Part shown: positions 44,948 through 57,494 of the stretch, one piece after another
Position numbering within the stretch: the first letter of the stretch is position 1
Layout: every line of letters starts with the position of its first letter
Notes under the pieces: generated by a model
Told to the model about the DNA's origin: nothing
The model's database searches: none
Seen by the model: the letters and a program-made list of their open reading frames with translations, nothing else
NCBI GenBank assembly: GCA_034509755.1
Contig: CM067559.1
Coordinates: forward strand, 20,628,501 to 20,692,500
DNA from: Anisodus tanguticus
Taxonomy: Eukaryota; Streptophyta; Magnoliopsida; Solanales; Solanaceae
Direction: 5' to 3'
DNA: 64,000 bases
Translations under genes and position numbers: made by a program

Positions 44948-45552
44948 ATGGAATCACCAAACCAAACTTCAATCTCTATCAGAAATCCTAACTTCTCAAA
45001 ACCCTCTCCCAAATTTTCACCAATGGAAACATCACAAATGTCAAAACAAATGTCATCAAACATCTACTCCAACACTCTAATGAGCAGAAGCCCTCCAATG
45101 AATACGGAGGCTTTCAAGCACAATGAGCCCCAACAAACAGAACATCCATCCTCTTCCTCCAATCTCCTAGAAAACCCATGTACAACAATAGTGTTTAAAG
45201 GTTTTGATGAACATTTAGATATTAGCTATCCTTGAGACGATAATAACCGTACAAATGTTTATTTTTCATCTTTGGGTAAAAGGCCGAAGTCCTCTACCTT
45301 CCCTACTCGTTGATCGAGTAGAGTTTTTGATAAAATAGACCAAGAAGGACCGAGTAACAAAAGGTCTAGTTATGAAACATCTATACCCTCTTACTCGAGC
45401 AGTGCAAATGAAGATACAAACTATGTGCTTTCAACATAGGAGAGTGAATAAGAACCATCTGCTTCAGTGCAGCCAAATATGTCTCAAGAAAGGAAAATCT
45501 CAGACGACACTCCTTTAAATCAATTATTTCCAAAGGGAGTTCCCAGACATGC

Positions 45553-45851
45553 TGTTGAATATACAAAGGATATACACGATATACACATGTATATCCTATG
45601 TATATTGGATTCTCAGATTTCCCCCTCTACCGTGTATACCGTGTATAGTTAGGTAGTATATTTTAGTATCCTAGTTTAGGTAAAGTTGTAATGTAATTAG
45701 TAGTGTACGCTTACCATAATTGTATAATTAGTATCCAAGTAGATTAAGGTTTTAGGAGTAGAATAGGAATATGATTCACCTATTATGGAAATATGTAAAT
45801 GTATATATACTCTTTCAATCACTGAAAATAATCAAAGGATTATTTCTTTCA
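45553..45851 (+). repeat. 5' LTR of element F
   Basis: It is near-identical to 50393-50690. Near its start is the inverted repeat GGATATACA...TGTATATCC (45568-45596). Confidence 0.93.
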
Positions 45852-45863
45852 TGGTATCAGAAG
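45852..45863 (+). other. Primer-binding site of element F
   Basis: TGGTATCAGAAG directly abuts the LTR end and matches the tRNA-Met(i) complement TGGTATCAGAGC except near its end. Confidence 0.8.
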
Positions 45864-46017
45864 TCTAGCCCTTAAAATCCTCTCTCTAAATTCCTCCAAC
45901 TTCCTTCGAACTCCCTTGAATTTCTGAGACCTTTGCTATCGATTTTTCGTGTCGACGAGATCCTCCATCTTCCCAAATTTTTCTTCAAAATCCCTCAATC
46001 ACATATTGTTCTATCAA

Positions 46018-47100
46018 TATGTCTACATCCCGGAACACGTTTCATCCTGCCTTTACAGTTTCTAACATCAAGAATAACATCCCTCTTGTTCTTGAAATAG
46101 AAAATGACGTCGGCCGAACTGTTCAAAATTCACGCACGATCGCATCAAGTCATCCATCACATAATCTCCGCGACTCCTGAGGATACGGAGGTGCCAAAAC
46201 GTGAGGATGATCCTAAGTTGTGGACGACTCTTGATGCTACTGTCCTCTAGTGGATATATTCCACCATTTATACCGACCTTTTGCAAATGATTATTGAGCC
46301 TGACGCTACATCACAAGCGACTTGGGATAGACTGCGTGATATATTCCAAGATAATTAAAATTCTAGAGCTGTTACTCTTGAGCAGGATTTCTCCCATGTG
46401 AATATGGAAGATTTCCTTAACGTTTCGGCTTATTGCAAAAGATTAAAGGAATTGATAGATCAACTTCGCAATATTGGCGCGCCAGTTTCGAATGATCGTT
46501 TAGTCTTCCAAATGGTTTCCGGCCTCTCCGAGGCCTATAATGGTGTTAGAACGCTTCTTCAGAAAAATAATCCGCTTTCGCAATTTTATCAGGCTCGTTC
46601 TATGCTTACACTCGAAGAAGCAGGCATGGCAAAAAAGGGCGGCTACCGGTGCTAGTCCCGTAGTCATGATGACTGAGTCCACGGTTTATCCATTCGGTTC
46701 CAACAACTCGGGCCAAAACCACAACAACGGTGGCGGTAAAAAGGGTGGAAATAATAAAAATAATGGCAAGAACTGCGGTGGCAACAACGACGGCAGCCGG
46801 CACAATGGTGGTGGCGGTGGTGGCCCTCGCAATGGTCAGCAGCAGCAACAACAGTTCTGTGCCCCACAGTGGGCCCCTATGCCGTAGCAGTGGGCCCCAC
46901 AACTATAGTTTGGGCCAAGCCATGTTTCGCCCCTCTAGTAGTGGGCTGCCCAGCAACAGTCCAGGCCCACCACGCCATGGTCCACTTACGGTCAGTCTTC
47001 TGGGTCGAGGCACCAAGCAGGGGTACTTGGGCCTTGGCCCGTGCAGGCCCATCACGCAGCGGCACCTACGTCTATCGACATTGAAGCCGCAATGCACACG
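46018..47100 (+). pseudogene. Gag of element F
   Basis: The ATG at 46018 reads MSTSRNTFHPAFTVSNIKN, like the gag of element E (SFHPAFAVTNIKN). Stops and shifts follow until 46398, where NVSAYCKRLKELIDQLRNIG, FQMVSGLSEAYNGV and LTLEEAG mark the UBN2-type capsid core. Downstream is a Gly/Asn-rich then Gln/Pro-rich region (46680-46900) in mixed frames. No CCHC knuckle is recognisable, as is usual where Gly-rich tails replace it. Confidence 0.82.
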
Positions 47101-48538
47101 CTTGGTTTAAATCCTTCGAACCCAAATTGGTATATAGACACCGGTGCCACTACCCACATGACATCCGATTCAGGTACGCTCTCGTCTTATTCCAATTTGA
47201 GCAACCCTCGCGGCATAATTGTTGGTAATGGTAATTCTATTCCAATTCGTGGTTATGGTCATAAAAATTTATCTCCCCCTCATTCACCTCTTATCTTGAA
47301 AAACACCCTATATGCCCCCAAATTGATCAAAAACTTAGTCTTTGTCCGTAAATTCACTACTAACAATTCCATTTCTATTGAATTTGATCCATTTGGTTTC
47401 TCTGTGAAGGATTTCAAGACAGGGAGTCCTCTCATAAGGTGTGATAGTAGGGGAGATCTTTATCCTATCACACCCAGTTCCGGTCCATCGAGTCAAGACT
47501 TGCCCTCAACATTTGCAGCCCTGTCTCCTTCCTTGTGGCATGCTCGTCTTGGTCATCCGGGATCATCTATTTTGTCGTCATTAGATAAAAATAATTTCAT
47601 TTCATGTAAGGGTACGCATAGTACTCCAAATTGTCAATCTTGTTCTTTAGAAAAAATTGTTAGGTTGCCATTTGTAGACTCAAATTCTCATACTTTAATG
47701 CCATTTGATATTATTCAGAGCGACTTATGGATGTCTTCTTAGTTCTTTGGGTCATCGGTATTATGTTCTCTTTTTGGATGATTATTCTATATTTTTATGG
47801 ACTTTTCCGATAGCGAAAAAATCTCAAGTTTTTTCCATCTTCTTAAAATTCAGAGCATTCATTAGAACCCAATTCGAATGGAAAAAAAAAATATTCGGTA
47901 TGATAATAGAAAAGAATATGACAATGGGGGTGTTTCGGGAATTCTGTTCTACTAATGGGATCAATTTTTGTTTTTCTTGTCCTCATACGTCTTCACAAAA
48001 TGGGAAAGCCGAACGCAAAATTCGTACCATAAATAACATTGTCCGAACTTTATTGATTCATTATTCCGTACCCCCCTCTTTTTGGCATCATGCTCTACAA
48101 ATGGCTACATATCTCCTTAACATAATTCCTTCCAAAGGTTTGACATATTCTTCCCCCTTCTTATTTTATATAATAAGACTCTTTCGTATTAACATCTTCG
48201 GGTCTTTGGGTGTTTGTGTTATCTGTTATTCCCGTCCATCACAATTAACAAACTTCAGGCCCGGTCTACTCCGTGTGTGTTTTTGGGTTTTTCGTTTAAT
48301 CATCATGGTTACAAATGCTTTGATTTATCCTCTAATAAAATCATCATTAACGCCATGTAATTTTTATGAATCCCAATTTCCGTTTGCTAGGGTAAGTAAT
48401 CCCGTGCCTAGTTCGTATAATTTTTTGGATGATGGTATATCCCCGTATGTTATTCACCATTTTTTGGACATGTCCCGCACCCAAAATTCTCCAGCGGGCC
48501 CACTTCCCCATCAGGAGCTACAGTGCCCAGGATATTAA
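47101..48538 (+). pseudogene. Protease, gag-pre-integrase and integrase of element F
   Basis: WYIDTGATTHMT (catalytic Asp at 47137) opens a clean frame to 47742 with NTLYAPKLIKNLVFVRKF, LWHARLGHPGSSIL and CQSCSLEK. After a stop and shift the integrase core appears from 47705: YYVLFLDDYSIFLWTFPI, FREFCSTNGINF, PHTSSQNGKAERKIRTI and PPSFWHHALQMATYLLN. The GTEF-type Asp block around 47900 is degraded. Confidence 0.87.
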
Positions 48539-48783
48539 CTGTGCCAGTTTCAGGGCCAGTCTAGCCCACTTCTGAAACTGGTCCAGTCCCTGTTTACCGT
48601 GTTGGGCCAGCAGGCCCACTGCCTACTGGCCAGTCCGTCCCGAGTCCAGAAAATTCCCGAAATCCGCTTAATTCATCCTCGAGTCATAGACCGGTCACTC
48701 GTAGTCAACATTGTGTTTTTAAACCAAAGAGACATTTTAATTTAAATTCTAATATTCTTAAATCACTCTTACCCCGTAATCCT
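48539..48783 (+). pseudogene. Linker between integrase and RT of element F
   Basis: This is Pro/Ser-rich coding relic in mixed frames with stops, ending RPVTRSQHCVFKPK (about 48691-48735), typical of the region just before the RT domain. Confidence 0.5.
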
Positions 48784-50398
48784 ATGTCTGCGTTAAATTA
48801 CCCGAATTGGAAAATTACTATGACCGATGAATATAATGCTCTTATTGATAATAAGACGTGGGAGTTGGTGCCCCGTCCATCTGGTATTAATATCATTAGG
48901 TCTATGTGGATTTTTGCTCATAAGGAAAACTCAGATTGTTCATTTGCCGGACATAAGACGCGGCTTGTGGGTGATGGTAAGACTCAGCAGGTTGGTGTAG
49001 ACTGTGGGGAGACGTTTAGCCCGGTGATCAAGCCGGCTACCATTCGCACTGTGCTGGAAAGCTTACAACACAGGTAATAGAGCGAAGCCTTAGGCTGATA
49101 AACTGATTGAAGGCAGACCAAGAGCATTACCTACAAGGATTTGGCTCTTTCGAAAGCATGGTCTATTCATCAGTTAGATGTAAAAAATATTTTCCTACAT
49201 GGTGATCTCAAGGAAACAGTCTATATGCATCAGCCTTTGAGATTTAGGGATCCCAAACATCCTCATCATGTTTGTTTGTTGAAGAAGTCATTATATGGGC
49301 TTAAGTAGTCTCTACGGGCTTTGTATACGCGATTTGAAGACTATGTTTCGACTATTGGGTTCACTCACAGCAGGTCCGATAATTTCTTGTTCATCTACCG
49401 TCGTGGTTCGTCCTTAGCCAATAATCTGTTATATGTGGATGATATTATTTTAACTGCCTCTTCTGATGCCCTACGCCAGTCTATCTTGACAATGCTCAGC
49501 TCTGAGTTTGCTATGAAAGACTTGGGCCCCTTGAGCTATTTTTTGGGATTGCTGTCACTCGTCATGCAGGTGGGATGTTCTTATCTCAAAGAAAGTATGC
49601 AGCCGAGATCATTGAGAGGGCTGAGATGTCATCCTGTAAGTCCACTTCCACTCCAGTTGATACTAAGCCAAAGCTTAGTGCCGCGGTCAGCGTTCCATAC
49701 GAGGATCCGACTCGCTATCGCAGTCTTACAGGGGCCCTTCAGTATCTTACATTCACGAGATCAGATATTACGTATGCTGTCTAGCAGGTGTGTTTGTTTA
49801 TGCATGATCCCAGAGTTGAGCACATGAATGCACTCAAATGCATCATTCAGTATATTTAGGGTACGTTTGACTATGGTTTGCATTTATATCCTTCCTCGAC
49901 GTCCACACTTGTCTCATATACAGATGCGGATTGGGGTGGCTGTCCGAACATCAGACGGTCTACGTCTGGCTATTGCATGTTTCTTGGTAATAACTTGGTC
50001 TCATGGTCTGCAAAATGTCAGTCGACATTGTCCCGATCCAATGCCGAGGCCGAATATCGAGGGTAGCTAATGTGGTCTCGAAATTATGTTGGTTACGTAA
50101 TTTGCTGTTGGAGCTTCATTGTCCTATTCAGAAGGAAACCTTGGTTTATTGCGATAATGTTAGTGCCATCTACCTTTCTGGTAATCCCATTCAGCACCAA
50201 CGCACTAAACATATCAAGATGGACATTCACTTTGTTCGCGAAAAGGTTGCTCGTGGTCATGTACGCGTCTGCCATGTCCCGTCAAGATATCAAATTGCCG
50301 ACATCTTTATAAAAGGTCTTCCCTCGGTCATTTTTGAAGATTTTAGGGACAGTCTCAGCGTTCGAATACCGCCTGCTATGACTGCAGGGGTGTGTTAA
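48784..50398 (+). pseudogene. Reverse transcriptase-RNase H of element F
   Basis: 48784-49077 holds LNYPNWKITMTDEYNALIDN and TWELVPRPSG. About 80 bp of foreign-looking sequence (roughly 49060-49135) then separates TIRTVL from LALSKAWSIHQLDVKNIFLHG. YVDD is intact (49432-49443) and followed by MKDLGPLSYFLG. The RNase H pieces lie in other frames: RSLTGALQYLTFTRSDITYAV, YTDADWGGCPNIRRSTSGYC, SRSNAEAEYRG, YCDNVSAIYLSGNPIQHQRTKHIKMDIHF and YQIADIFIKGL. At least four frame changes occur. Confidence 0.88.
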
Positions 50399-50690
50399 AT
50401 ATACAAAGGATATACACGATATACACGTGTATATCCTATGTATATTGGATTCTTAGATTTCCCCCTCTACCATGTATACGTGTATAGTTAGGTAGTATAT
50501 TTTAGTATTCTAGTTTAGGTAAAGTTATAATGTAATTTGTAGTGTACACTTACCATAATTATATAATTAGTATCTAAGTAGAATAAGGTTTTAGAAGTAG
50601 AATAGGAATAGGAATCTCCTATTATGAAAATATGTAAATGTATATATACTCTTTCAATCAATGAAAATAATTAAGGGATTATTTCTTTCA
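50393..50690 (+). repeat. 3' LTR of element F
   Basis: This is the partner of 45553-45851, preceded by the purine-rich CTGCAGGGGTG (50382-50392) that would serve as the polypurine tract. Confidence 0.92.
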
Positions 50691-51598
50691 CCTGCAAAGT
50701 CGAGTATGCGCCAAATGTTGCCACGGATGCCACAACATCTCAAGCTACATTTCAACCAACATTTGCAGAGACACATACAACAACATCCTCCAGCAGTACC
50801 GAATCCACCGATTCAGACTTTGAGGTATTTGCTTACTCAAATAAATTCTATTCTAAAACTAACTATGATATGTGAGACTGTTACAAGAATAGAGTAATCA
50901 GGCTTGATAATGTAATTGATATTGCCTCTTGTACTGAATATGGACTGGTAGAATTCTTAAAGGACAGACAACTCCTAGGATCTGTCATTGAAAAAGGATC
51001 GTATGTTGATAATGTAGTAAGGTTGTTTTACGCTAATTTGAGCCCTGTTATAGAGTAGACCTCCTTGAAGAAATTTGGGAAGGTATATCTCTACAACAAG
51101 GTCTATCTATTTATGCCTTCTATTATAAATCAATGTATGAGACTAGATGCTGGAGATAATGTTAGAGAAGCAGAATAGGTCATAGACAATAGGGATGAAG
51201 TGATTGAATATCTCACTGTAGGTATGATGAATAATTGGATCCCTAGATGTCCAGTCTCCAAACTAACAACCCTGTTTTCCACCCTCCACAAAATTGCTAT
51301 TCAGAATTGGCTTCCTTCAATGAATGAGTCAATTGTGACATCTGAACAAGCCACCCTGTTGTATAAAATTGGAAAAGGTTTGAAAGTTGATTTGAGAAAA
51401 ATGATATTTCATCAAATTGCCAACTTGGCTGAGAAAGAATCAACTTCAATCCTTCATTTTCCCTCTCTGATCTACAAAGTAATAACTACCCAAGGCTTTG
51501 AGCCTAAGAGAGAAGACACTTTAGGGAATGCTTCTAAGCTTTACACTATGAACAAAACAATTTTGAAGAGCAAGGACAGAGTTATCGACTTGCCATAG

Positions 51599-52230
51599 AA
51601 GAAGGAACCTGAAAGTGAAAATATTTCCAGAAATGTCACCAACATTCAGGGAAACACTGGTCCAGAATAGTCTACACTGTCTACAAAATGGCTTGTGGAT
51701 CAAATTGGAAAAATCAACCAACAGATTTCTGAGGTTGATGCTGCAAGAAATGCCTGATACAAGCTAGAGACCATTTCATGATGCTACTTTCTTCACAAAA
51801 GGGGGAGATGATGCTGATGCATGGGGAGGAAGCTAAAGGCTGTTGTGCAGAGGAAGTTGAAGCTGTTATGCAGGAGTAGAAAGCTGCTGGAATCTGATGT
51901 TGATGTATGATGAGCAAAGAGGGAGTTGTTGTTGTTGTCAATGCTGTATGAGGATCTTTAGTGGATTGATATTGATATTTGTTGACAATGAATATTTCTA
52001 TTTGTGGTTTATATATATTGGATGATATGTGATATGTGTGCTCATATTATTTTTCTTTTCTAATCCTATGAATCGGTATACACATGTTTTCTTGTATATG
52101 TCATCACAGGTTAAGGGGGAACATGACCTTGAAATTGTTGATCACAGATATCGGACAACATTTGTGAGAACATCCTAAGTCAACTTTACATTTTAATGAG
52201 TTTTGTAAAGAAAGGCAAAAAGAGGGAGAT
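51599..52230 (+). other. 3' region and polypurine tract cluster of element C
   Basis: It is non-coding. Purine runs with G4-G5 occur at about 51795 (AAAAGGGGGAGATG), 51917 (AAAGAGGGAG), 52114 (AAGGGGGAAC) and just before the LTR at 52217-52230 (AAAAAGAGGGAGAT). Confidence 0.7.
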
Positions 52231-52428
52231 TGTTAATGTTAGATTTGGTGTTGTGACATTTGACCCAACATATCTCCTAAAGTATTGATATGATTGTGTA
52301 AGTATGTTGGGACAAATGTTACACAACATTCGGACCAACATTTTCTAAACAAATTTTGCCTTATTTCACGCGATGCAGTAATATTTGTGTAAATATTACT
52401 ATGAGGTAAAAACGACTTGGCAAGGTAA
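52231..52428 (+). repeat. Truncated 3' LTR of element C
   Basis: It starts TGTTAATGTTAG and follows the first 200 bp of 36715-37638 (for example GTAATATTTGTGTAAATATT). Similarity ends at GACTTGGCAAGGTAAAAA. From 52429 the sequence is the gag leader of element D. Confidence 0.9.
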
Positions 52429-52467
52429 AAATGATACCATAAGTGTTTGATTCTGAATATTACGACT

Positions 52468-55400
52468 ATGGACTCAGCTATACAAAACGTTGGTAGACTT
52501 CCAATTCTTGACGGAACTAACTATGCCTATTGGAAAATTTGACTACGTTCGTATATCAAATCCATTGATGTTCGAGCTTGGACATCAGTTTCTGAAGGCT
52601 ATGTGATTCCCAAGTACCCAGCAGACGAGGATGGTGATGTACTTACCAAACCCGAATCTGAATGGACCGCGAAAGAGATCAACAATGCGACCTTCAATGA
52701 AAAGGCCCTAAATGCGATATTTGGATGGGTAGATCTCTATATGTTTAAACTCAACCAGAATTGTACTACGGCCAAGGACGCTTGGGAGACCTTACAAACT
52801 CATTGTGAAGGTACTTCGAGTGTACGACGTACAAAGCTTCGCATGATTTTGAGTCATTACGAACGCTTAAGGATGGAAGAATCTGAAGACATAAAATTCT
52901 ATTTTGAAAAGTTAATTGACATTGCTAATCAATGTCAAGTGCTTGGTTCTCCTTTAACCAACACACAACTTGTGGATAAAGCTCTCAGATCTCTTCCTGA
53001 AAGATTTAATACTAAGATTTGTGCTAATAAAGAGGCCCATAATATTGCTACTATGGATCTACATGCCTTGATGAGCATCATTCAAACATATGAGATGAAC
53101 ATGAAGAGCCAAAGAGATCTGTATAAAGACAAAAGTTTGGCACTCCAAGGACAAACCTCGGAAATTGAATTGGAAGACGAGGAAGAAAACTTGGAGGAAC
53201 TGGGAAATGGTGCAACTGTTGCCTTACTTACTTGTTGATTCAATTCAATGGTGAGAAAGATCAACAATGATCACAATAAAGCTAAATACAAATAGTATCA
53301 AAACCCACTCAATAAACAGCCGAATAGGTCACCTTCTGAGCAAAGAAATCACAATCCACTGAGGAAATCTAACTCCAACAATACCAATTTCAATCCCAAA
53401 CAACTCGAGGGAGTGCAGTGTCATGCATGCTCGGGTTGGGGACACTACGCTAATGAGTGTGCAAATACCCTTAGAAAAATTGGTAAGGTTATATGGGTAA
53501 CTCCCAGTGATGATGAGAACGAAGAGGAGGAAGGAGATCAAGAAGAACAATCACAGGCAATGCTGGCAGCCATGCTCGAACACTCACTGTCCGACGATGA
53601 AGATGTTGTTGACAATGTTGCGACAACATCAGACTCAACATCTGAAATGTCTTCAACATCAGAGATGTATGTATACTTTGACTATTCTGATGTAAATTGT
53701 TTTAGTGGATTTAATTCTTCATCTGAGGCTGTAAATTTGGATCTAGTTGACTCCAAAGACGACATGATAAAGGAATTACAAAATCTTTGTAAAGCCGTAA
53801 TCACTGAATCTGAGCAACTAGACTCAAAAGAAAAATTATTGGCTCTTGAGAATAGCAATCTGAATGGTACAATCAACCGATTAGAGGTGGCACTTACTAA
53901 GAAGGACCTAGATCTTGGTAAGATTCGTGCACGATTGAACGTAGCTGAGACCACCTTTCAAAGGCTCAACATGGGAACCTCCAAACTAGATGAAATATTG
54001 AACTTCAATAAACCTACAAGAGCTGGGCTTGGGTACCAATATCCTAGCAAAACAAATACTTCCAGAATCCATAATCAAACTGAGAGGATAAAATTTGTCA
54101 AAGAAAATCCGAGTAATTCTCAGATCACTAAGATTGGATCGAAGTTTGTATGTAGCTTCTGTAAGAAGTCTGGACATCTTATGCCCTACTGCTACAAACT
54201 TCAAAACTCTGCACTCAGAATATTACCTAAAATGTCGTCAGTAATATTGCCCAACATCACTGACAACATTCAAAGCAACCAGCCTAAAAGCAGAAGGAAG
54301 AAAAAGGAATGGGCATCCAAACTGAATCTTAAATGTAATGTGTGCATAACTGCTTTGCCTACTAATATTACAGGTTCTTGGTACTTTGATAGTGGCTGCT
54401 CACGTCATATGACAGGTACCAAAAGTCTATTGAAGGAGTATGGAGTATTCAATGAAGGATTCTTGACCTTTAGAGGAGGAAGTAAGAGTAAGATAATTGG
54501 TAAATGAACTCTTAATGTTCTGGATGTACCAGCCTTGAAAAATGTTCTTCATGTAGAAGGTTTGGTTGCTAATCTTCTTAGCATAAGCCAACTATGTGAT
54601 GATGATCTCGAGGTGAAATTCAACAAGCTTGGATGCAAGGTTACTGATTCTGCAAATAAATGTGTCATGTCAGGAACCCGAACTGGAGATAATTGCTATC
54701 TAGTCGGTAGACAAGAGTTTTGCAACTCCACAAAGGTAGGTGACTTGACACTTTGGCATCAAAAGTTGGAACATGTCAACTACGACACCTTGGAGAAGCT
54801 GATCTCATTTGAAGCTGTCAGAGGCATTCCCAGACTGGATCCAAAAGATAAAACACTGCGCGAAGATTGTTTGAAAGGAAAGCAGACCCGAGTCTCTCAT
54901 AATGTTGTCCAATGTGACGGACAACATTCAGGTACGTCTCATTGTTTTCAATTGTTGCATATGGATCTTATGGGTCCAATCGAGGTAGATAGCCTAGGAG
55001 GAATGAGATATTCTTATGTGATAGTAGATGATTTTTCCAGATTCACTTGGATCTATTTTTTAAAAGAGAAATCACAAATCTTCGAGATGTTTAGAACACT
55101 TTACTCTAGGATTAAAAATTTGTTTTGTTCTTCGATTTTCAGAATTAGATCTGATCATGGAAAGGAGTTTGTAAATCAAACCTTTGCAAAATTTTGTGAA
55201 AAGAAAGGCATATTCCATGAATTTTCGGCACCAAAAACACCACAACAAAATGGGGTTGCCGAGAGAAAGAACAGAACTTTACAAGAAATGGCTAGAGTTA
55301 TGTTAAGTTCTAAGCAATTGTCAAAGAGGTTTTGGGCAGAAGCCTTGAATACGGCATGTCACATAACTAATAGAATCTATTTAAGGCCAGGGACCAAGAT

Positions 55401-55869
55401 GACACCCTATGAACTGTTAAATGGAAAGAAACCTACATTGCGGTACTTTTATGTCTTTGGGTATGTGTGCTTTATTCTTAATGACAGGGATCAATTGACT
55501 AAATTTGACTCTAAGAGTGACAAGGGAATATTCGTTGGCTACTCACAGGATAGCCATGCTTACCGAATATACAATCTTCGGACAAAGACCATACAAGAGT
55601 CAGTCAATGTTATTTTTGATGACCTACTGGATATATCTGGTAGATCTTCAGAAAATAACATTGTGGTTCCAGTTGAAGAGAAGCAACCCACTAAAGAAAC
55701 AGATGTTGTCCCGACATCAGAAGAAACATCTGAACCTCAAAGAGAGAAAATAGGGGACGAAGTCGAGGAGGAGTCTGCTACTGAACCGAATGATCAAGTG
55801 AGAAGAGACCCTCCATCGAGGATTAGAAGGAACCATCCACCCGACTGGGTGATAGGGGGAGTTTTTTAG
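52468..55869 (+). pseudogene. Gag-protease-integrase of element D, one frame with four stops
   Basis: From ATG 52468 one frame runs to TAG 55867, with in-frame stops near 52543 (Arg codon to TGA), 53236, 53296 and 54505. Gag: GRLPILDGTNYAYWKI, NAIFGWVDLYMFKLNQN, RLRMEESEDIKFYFEKLIDI. Zinc knuckle 1 is CHACSGWGHYANEC and knuckle 2 CSFCKKSGHLMPYC. The protease motif is YFDSGCSRHMTG (Asp codon 54388). Integrase: LWHQKLEHVNYDTLEKL, CLKGKQTR, LHMDLMGPIEVDSLGG, IRSDHGKEFVNQ, PQQNGVAERKNRTLQEM and SDKGIFVGYSQDSHAYR. Usual GHV of the pre-integrase zinc domain reads EHV here. The stops look like recent decay. Confidence 0.92.
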
Positions 55870-57494
55870 AAGAGGCGTACAAGATGGAAAGATCCAGTGA
55901 ATTACCGAGAAATGGTAAGGTATGTGTGCATGTCCACCATATACCAACAGGTAAGTCATTCTTGTCTTACATCTACTTTGGAACCTAAAAATAATGGGGA
56001 AGCATTAAAAGATAATTTTTGGATTCAAGCCATGCAAGAGGAGCTTGAACAATTTTTTCCGAAATGAGGTTTGGGACTTGGTACCACGACCCAACAACAC
56101 AAATGTTATTGGGACCAAGTGTATATTCAAAAACAAATCAGATGAGTTAGGGAAGATTGTTAGGAACAAAGCTCGACTTGTTGCTCAAGGATATACACAA
56201 GTAGAAGGTATCGACTATGACGAGACCTTCACTCCTGTGGATAGAATTGAGTCAATAAGATTGCTTCTTGCTATCTAAAGATTACCTTGCACCAAATGGA
56301 CGTTAAAGGTGCCTTCCTCAATGGATAATTGGACAAAGAAGTATATATTGAACAACCAAGGGGATTTGAGGATCCTCACCATCCACATCATGTGTACAAG
56401 CTCAAGAAAGCTTTGTATGGACTAAAACAAGCACCACGTGCATGGTATGGTCATCTAACTAACTTCATTGTTGAGTTTGGTTTTACCCGTGGAGAAGCTG
56501 ACAGAACATTATTCATTAAAAGACACAGTGTAGAGATAATAATAGCTCAAATCTATGTTGATGATATTGTTTTTGGGTCGACTACAGAATCATTCTTGAA
56601 GTCGTTTGTCGAAGCAATGTCGACAACATTTAAGATGAGCATGATTGGAGAACTAACATTTTTCTTAGGCTAGCAGATTAAACAGGATGAAGATGGGATC
56701 TTTGTATCTCAAAGCAAGTACGCCACGAATCTTGTTAGGAGATTTGGTCTGGAAAATTCTAAACACATGAAGACTCCAATGGGCTCTATGCAACATGTAT
56801 GTAAAGACGATGTTGGACAAGATGTTGACCCAACATTGTACCGATCTATGATAGCTAGTCTTCTATACCTTACTGCCAGTCGCCCCGATATCATGTTTAG
56901 CGTATGTGTTTGCGCCAGGTTTCAAGCCAGTCCCAAGGTATCTCATCTTAATGTTGTGAAACGTATCATTTGATATGTTGCCGGTACAAGTGACTTGGGA
57001 ATTTGGTACTCCAAAGACACTAATCCTAATCTTATAGGATATAGTGACTCGGATTGGGCCGGTGATGTAGACGACAGGAAAGCACTAGTGGTGGGTGTTT
57101 CTATCTTGGCAATAATCTAGTCTCATGGTACAGTCGTAAACAAAATTGTGTATCACTCTCGACTGTCGAATCTGAATATGTGGCAGCCAGAAGTTGTTGT
57201 GCTCAACTGATTTGGTTATGATATATGCTAGATGACTATGGCATATCTAATAACTCCATGATTTTATACTGTGATAATCTGAGTGCTATTAATATTTCCA
57301 AAAATCATGTTCAGCATTCACGTACAAAGCACATAGACATAAGACATCATTTTTTAAGAGACTTAGTGGAAAAATAGCTAGTTCAAATCAAACATATTGA
57401 TACTCTTTTTCAACTGGCTGACATTTTTACCAAACCTTTAGATCATGAGAGATTTTCTAACTTGAAAAAATCTCTTTGTCTCTGTTTTCTTTAA
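55870..57494 (+). pseudogene. Reverse transcriptase-RNase H of element D
   Basis: NYREMVRYVCMST and FWIQAMQEELEQF lie in the upstream frame after the stop. An extra T near 56055 shifts reading to FRNEVWDLVPRPNNTNVIGT and ARLVAQGYTQVEGIDYDETF. A deletion near 56270 shifts again, to MDKEVYIEQPRGFEDP, LYGLKQAPRAWYGHLTNF and catalytic IYVDDIVFG (YVDD codons 56554-56565). RNase H has YSDSDWAGDVDDRK before another shift near 57080, then a strongly decayed tail with recognisable HSRTKHIDIRHH and LADIFTKPLD in translation of other frames. Confidence 0.88.

Larger units (their letters stand above)
45553..50690 (+). mobile_element. Short-LTR Ty1/copia retrotransposon F, nested in element C
   Basis: LTRs of 299 and 298 bp (45553-45851 and 50393-50690) both start TGTTrAATATACAAAGG and end ATTTCTTTCA. 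A tRNA-Met primer-binding site follows the first. Gag, protease, integrase, RT and RNase H lie in copia order, all with frame breaks. Flanking pentamers CATGC (45548-45552) and CCTGC (50691-50695) match at four of five positions. Short LTRs and a compact 5.1-kb body fit an Ale/Retrofit-like lineage (inference). It lies in the third ORF of element C and is therefore younger. Confidence 0.92.
44948..51598 (+). pseudogene. Third ORF of element C, split by element F
   Basis: The ATG at 44948 gives a Ser/Pro-rich N-terminus (MESPNQTSISIRNPNFSKPS). After stops near 45237 it continues to about 45552 (ISDDTPLNQLFPKGVPRHA). Element F (45553-50690) splits it. It resumes near 50698 with VEYAPNVATDATTSQ, then EYGLVEFLKDRQLL, VVRLFYANLSPV, KKFGKVYLYNKVY, and the best block at 51200-51598: NNWIPRCPVSKLTTLFSTLHKIAIQNWLP and LRKMIFHQIANLAEKES. 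The latter aligns with element D (59380-59640). There is no membrane segment or signal peptide, so 'env-like' is positional only. Confidence 0.72.
36715..52428 (+). mobile_element. Sirevirus-like Ty1/copia retrotransposon C, nested and truncated
   Basis: The order is 5' LTR (36715-37638), tRNA-Met primer-binding site, gag, protease, integrase, RT, RNase H, third ORF, polypurine tracts, and the first 198 bp of the 3' LTR (52231-52428). The 3' LTR then stops and the leader of element D begins. Inserted are a non-autonomous hAT element (37969-38786) and the whole copia element F (45553-50690). Internal changes include a 0.48-kb gag duplication and a 106-bp palindrome. Multiple stops make it defective. 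No TSD can be tested because the right end is lost. Confidence 0.9.

Noticed and set aside
46606..47097. Minus-strand frames opposite the Gly/Asn-rich gag of element F
   Set aside because: These are antisense of low-complexity gag; the plus-strand order of copia domains explains the region.
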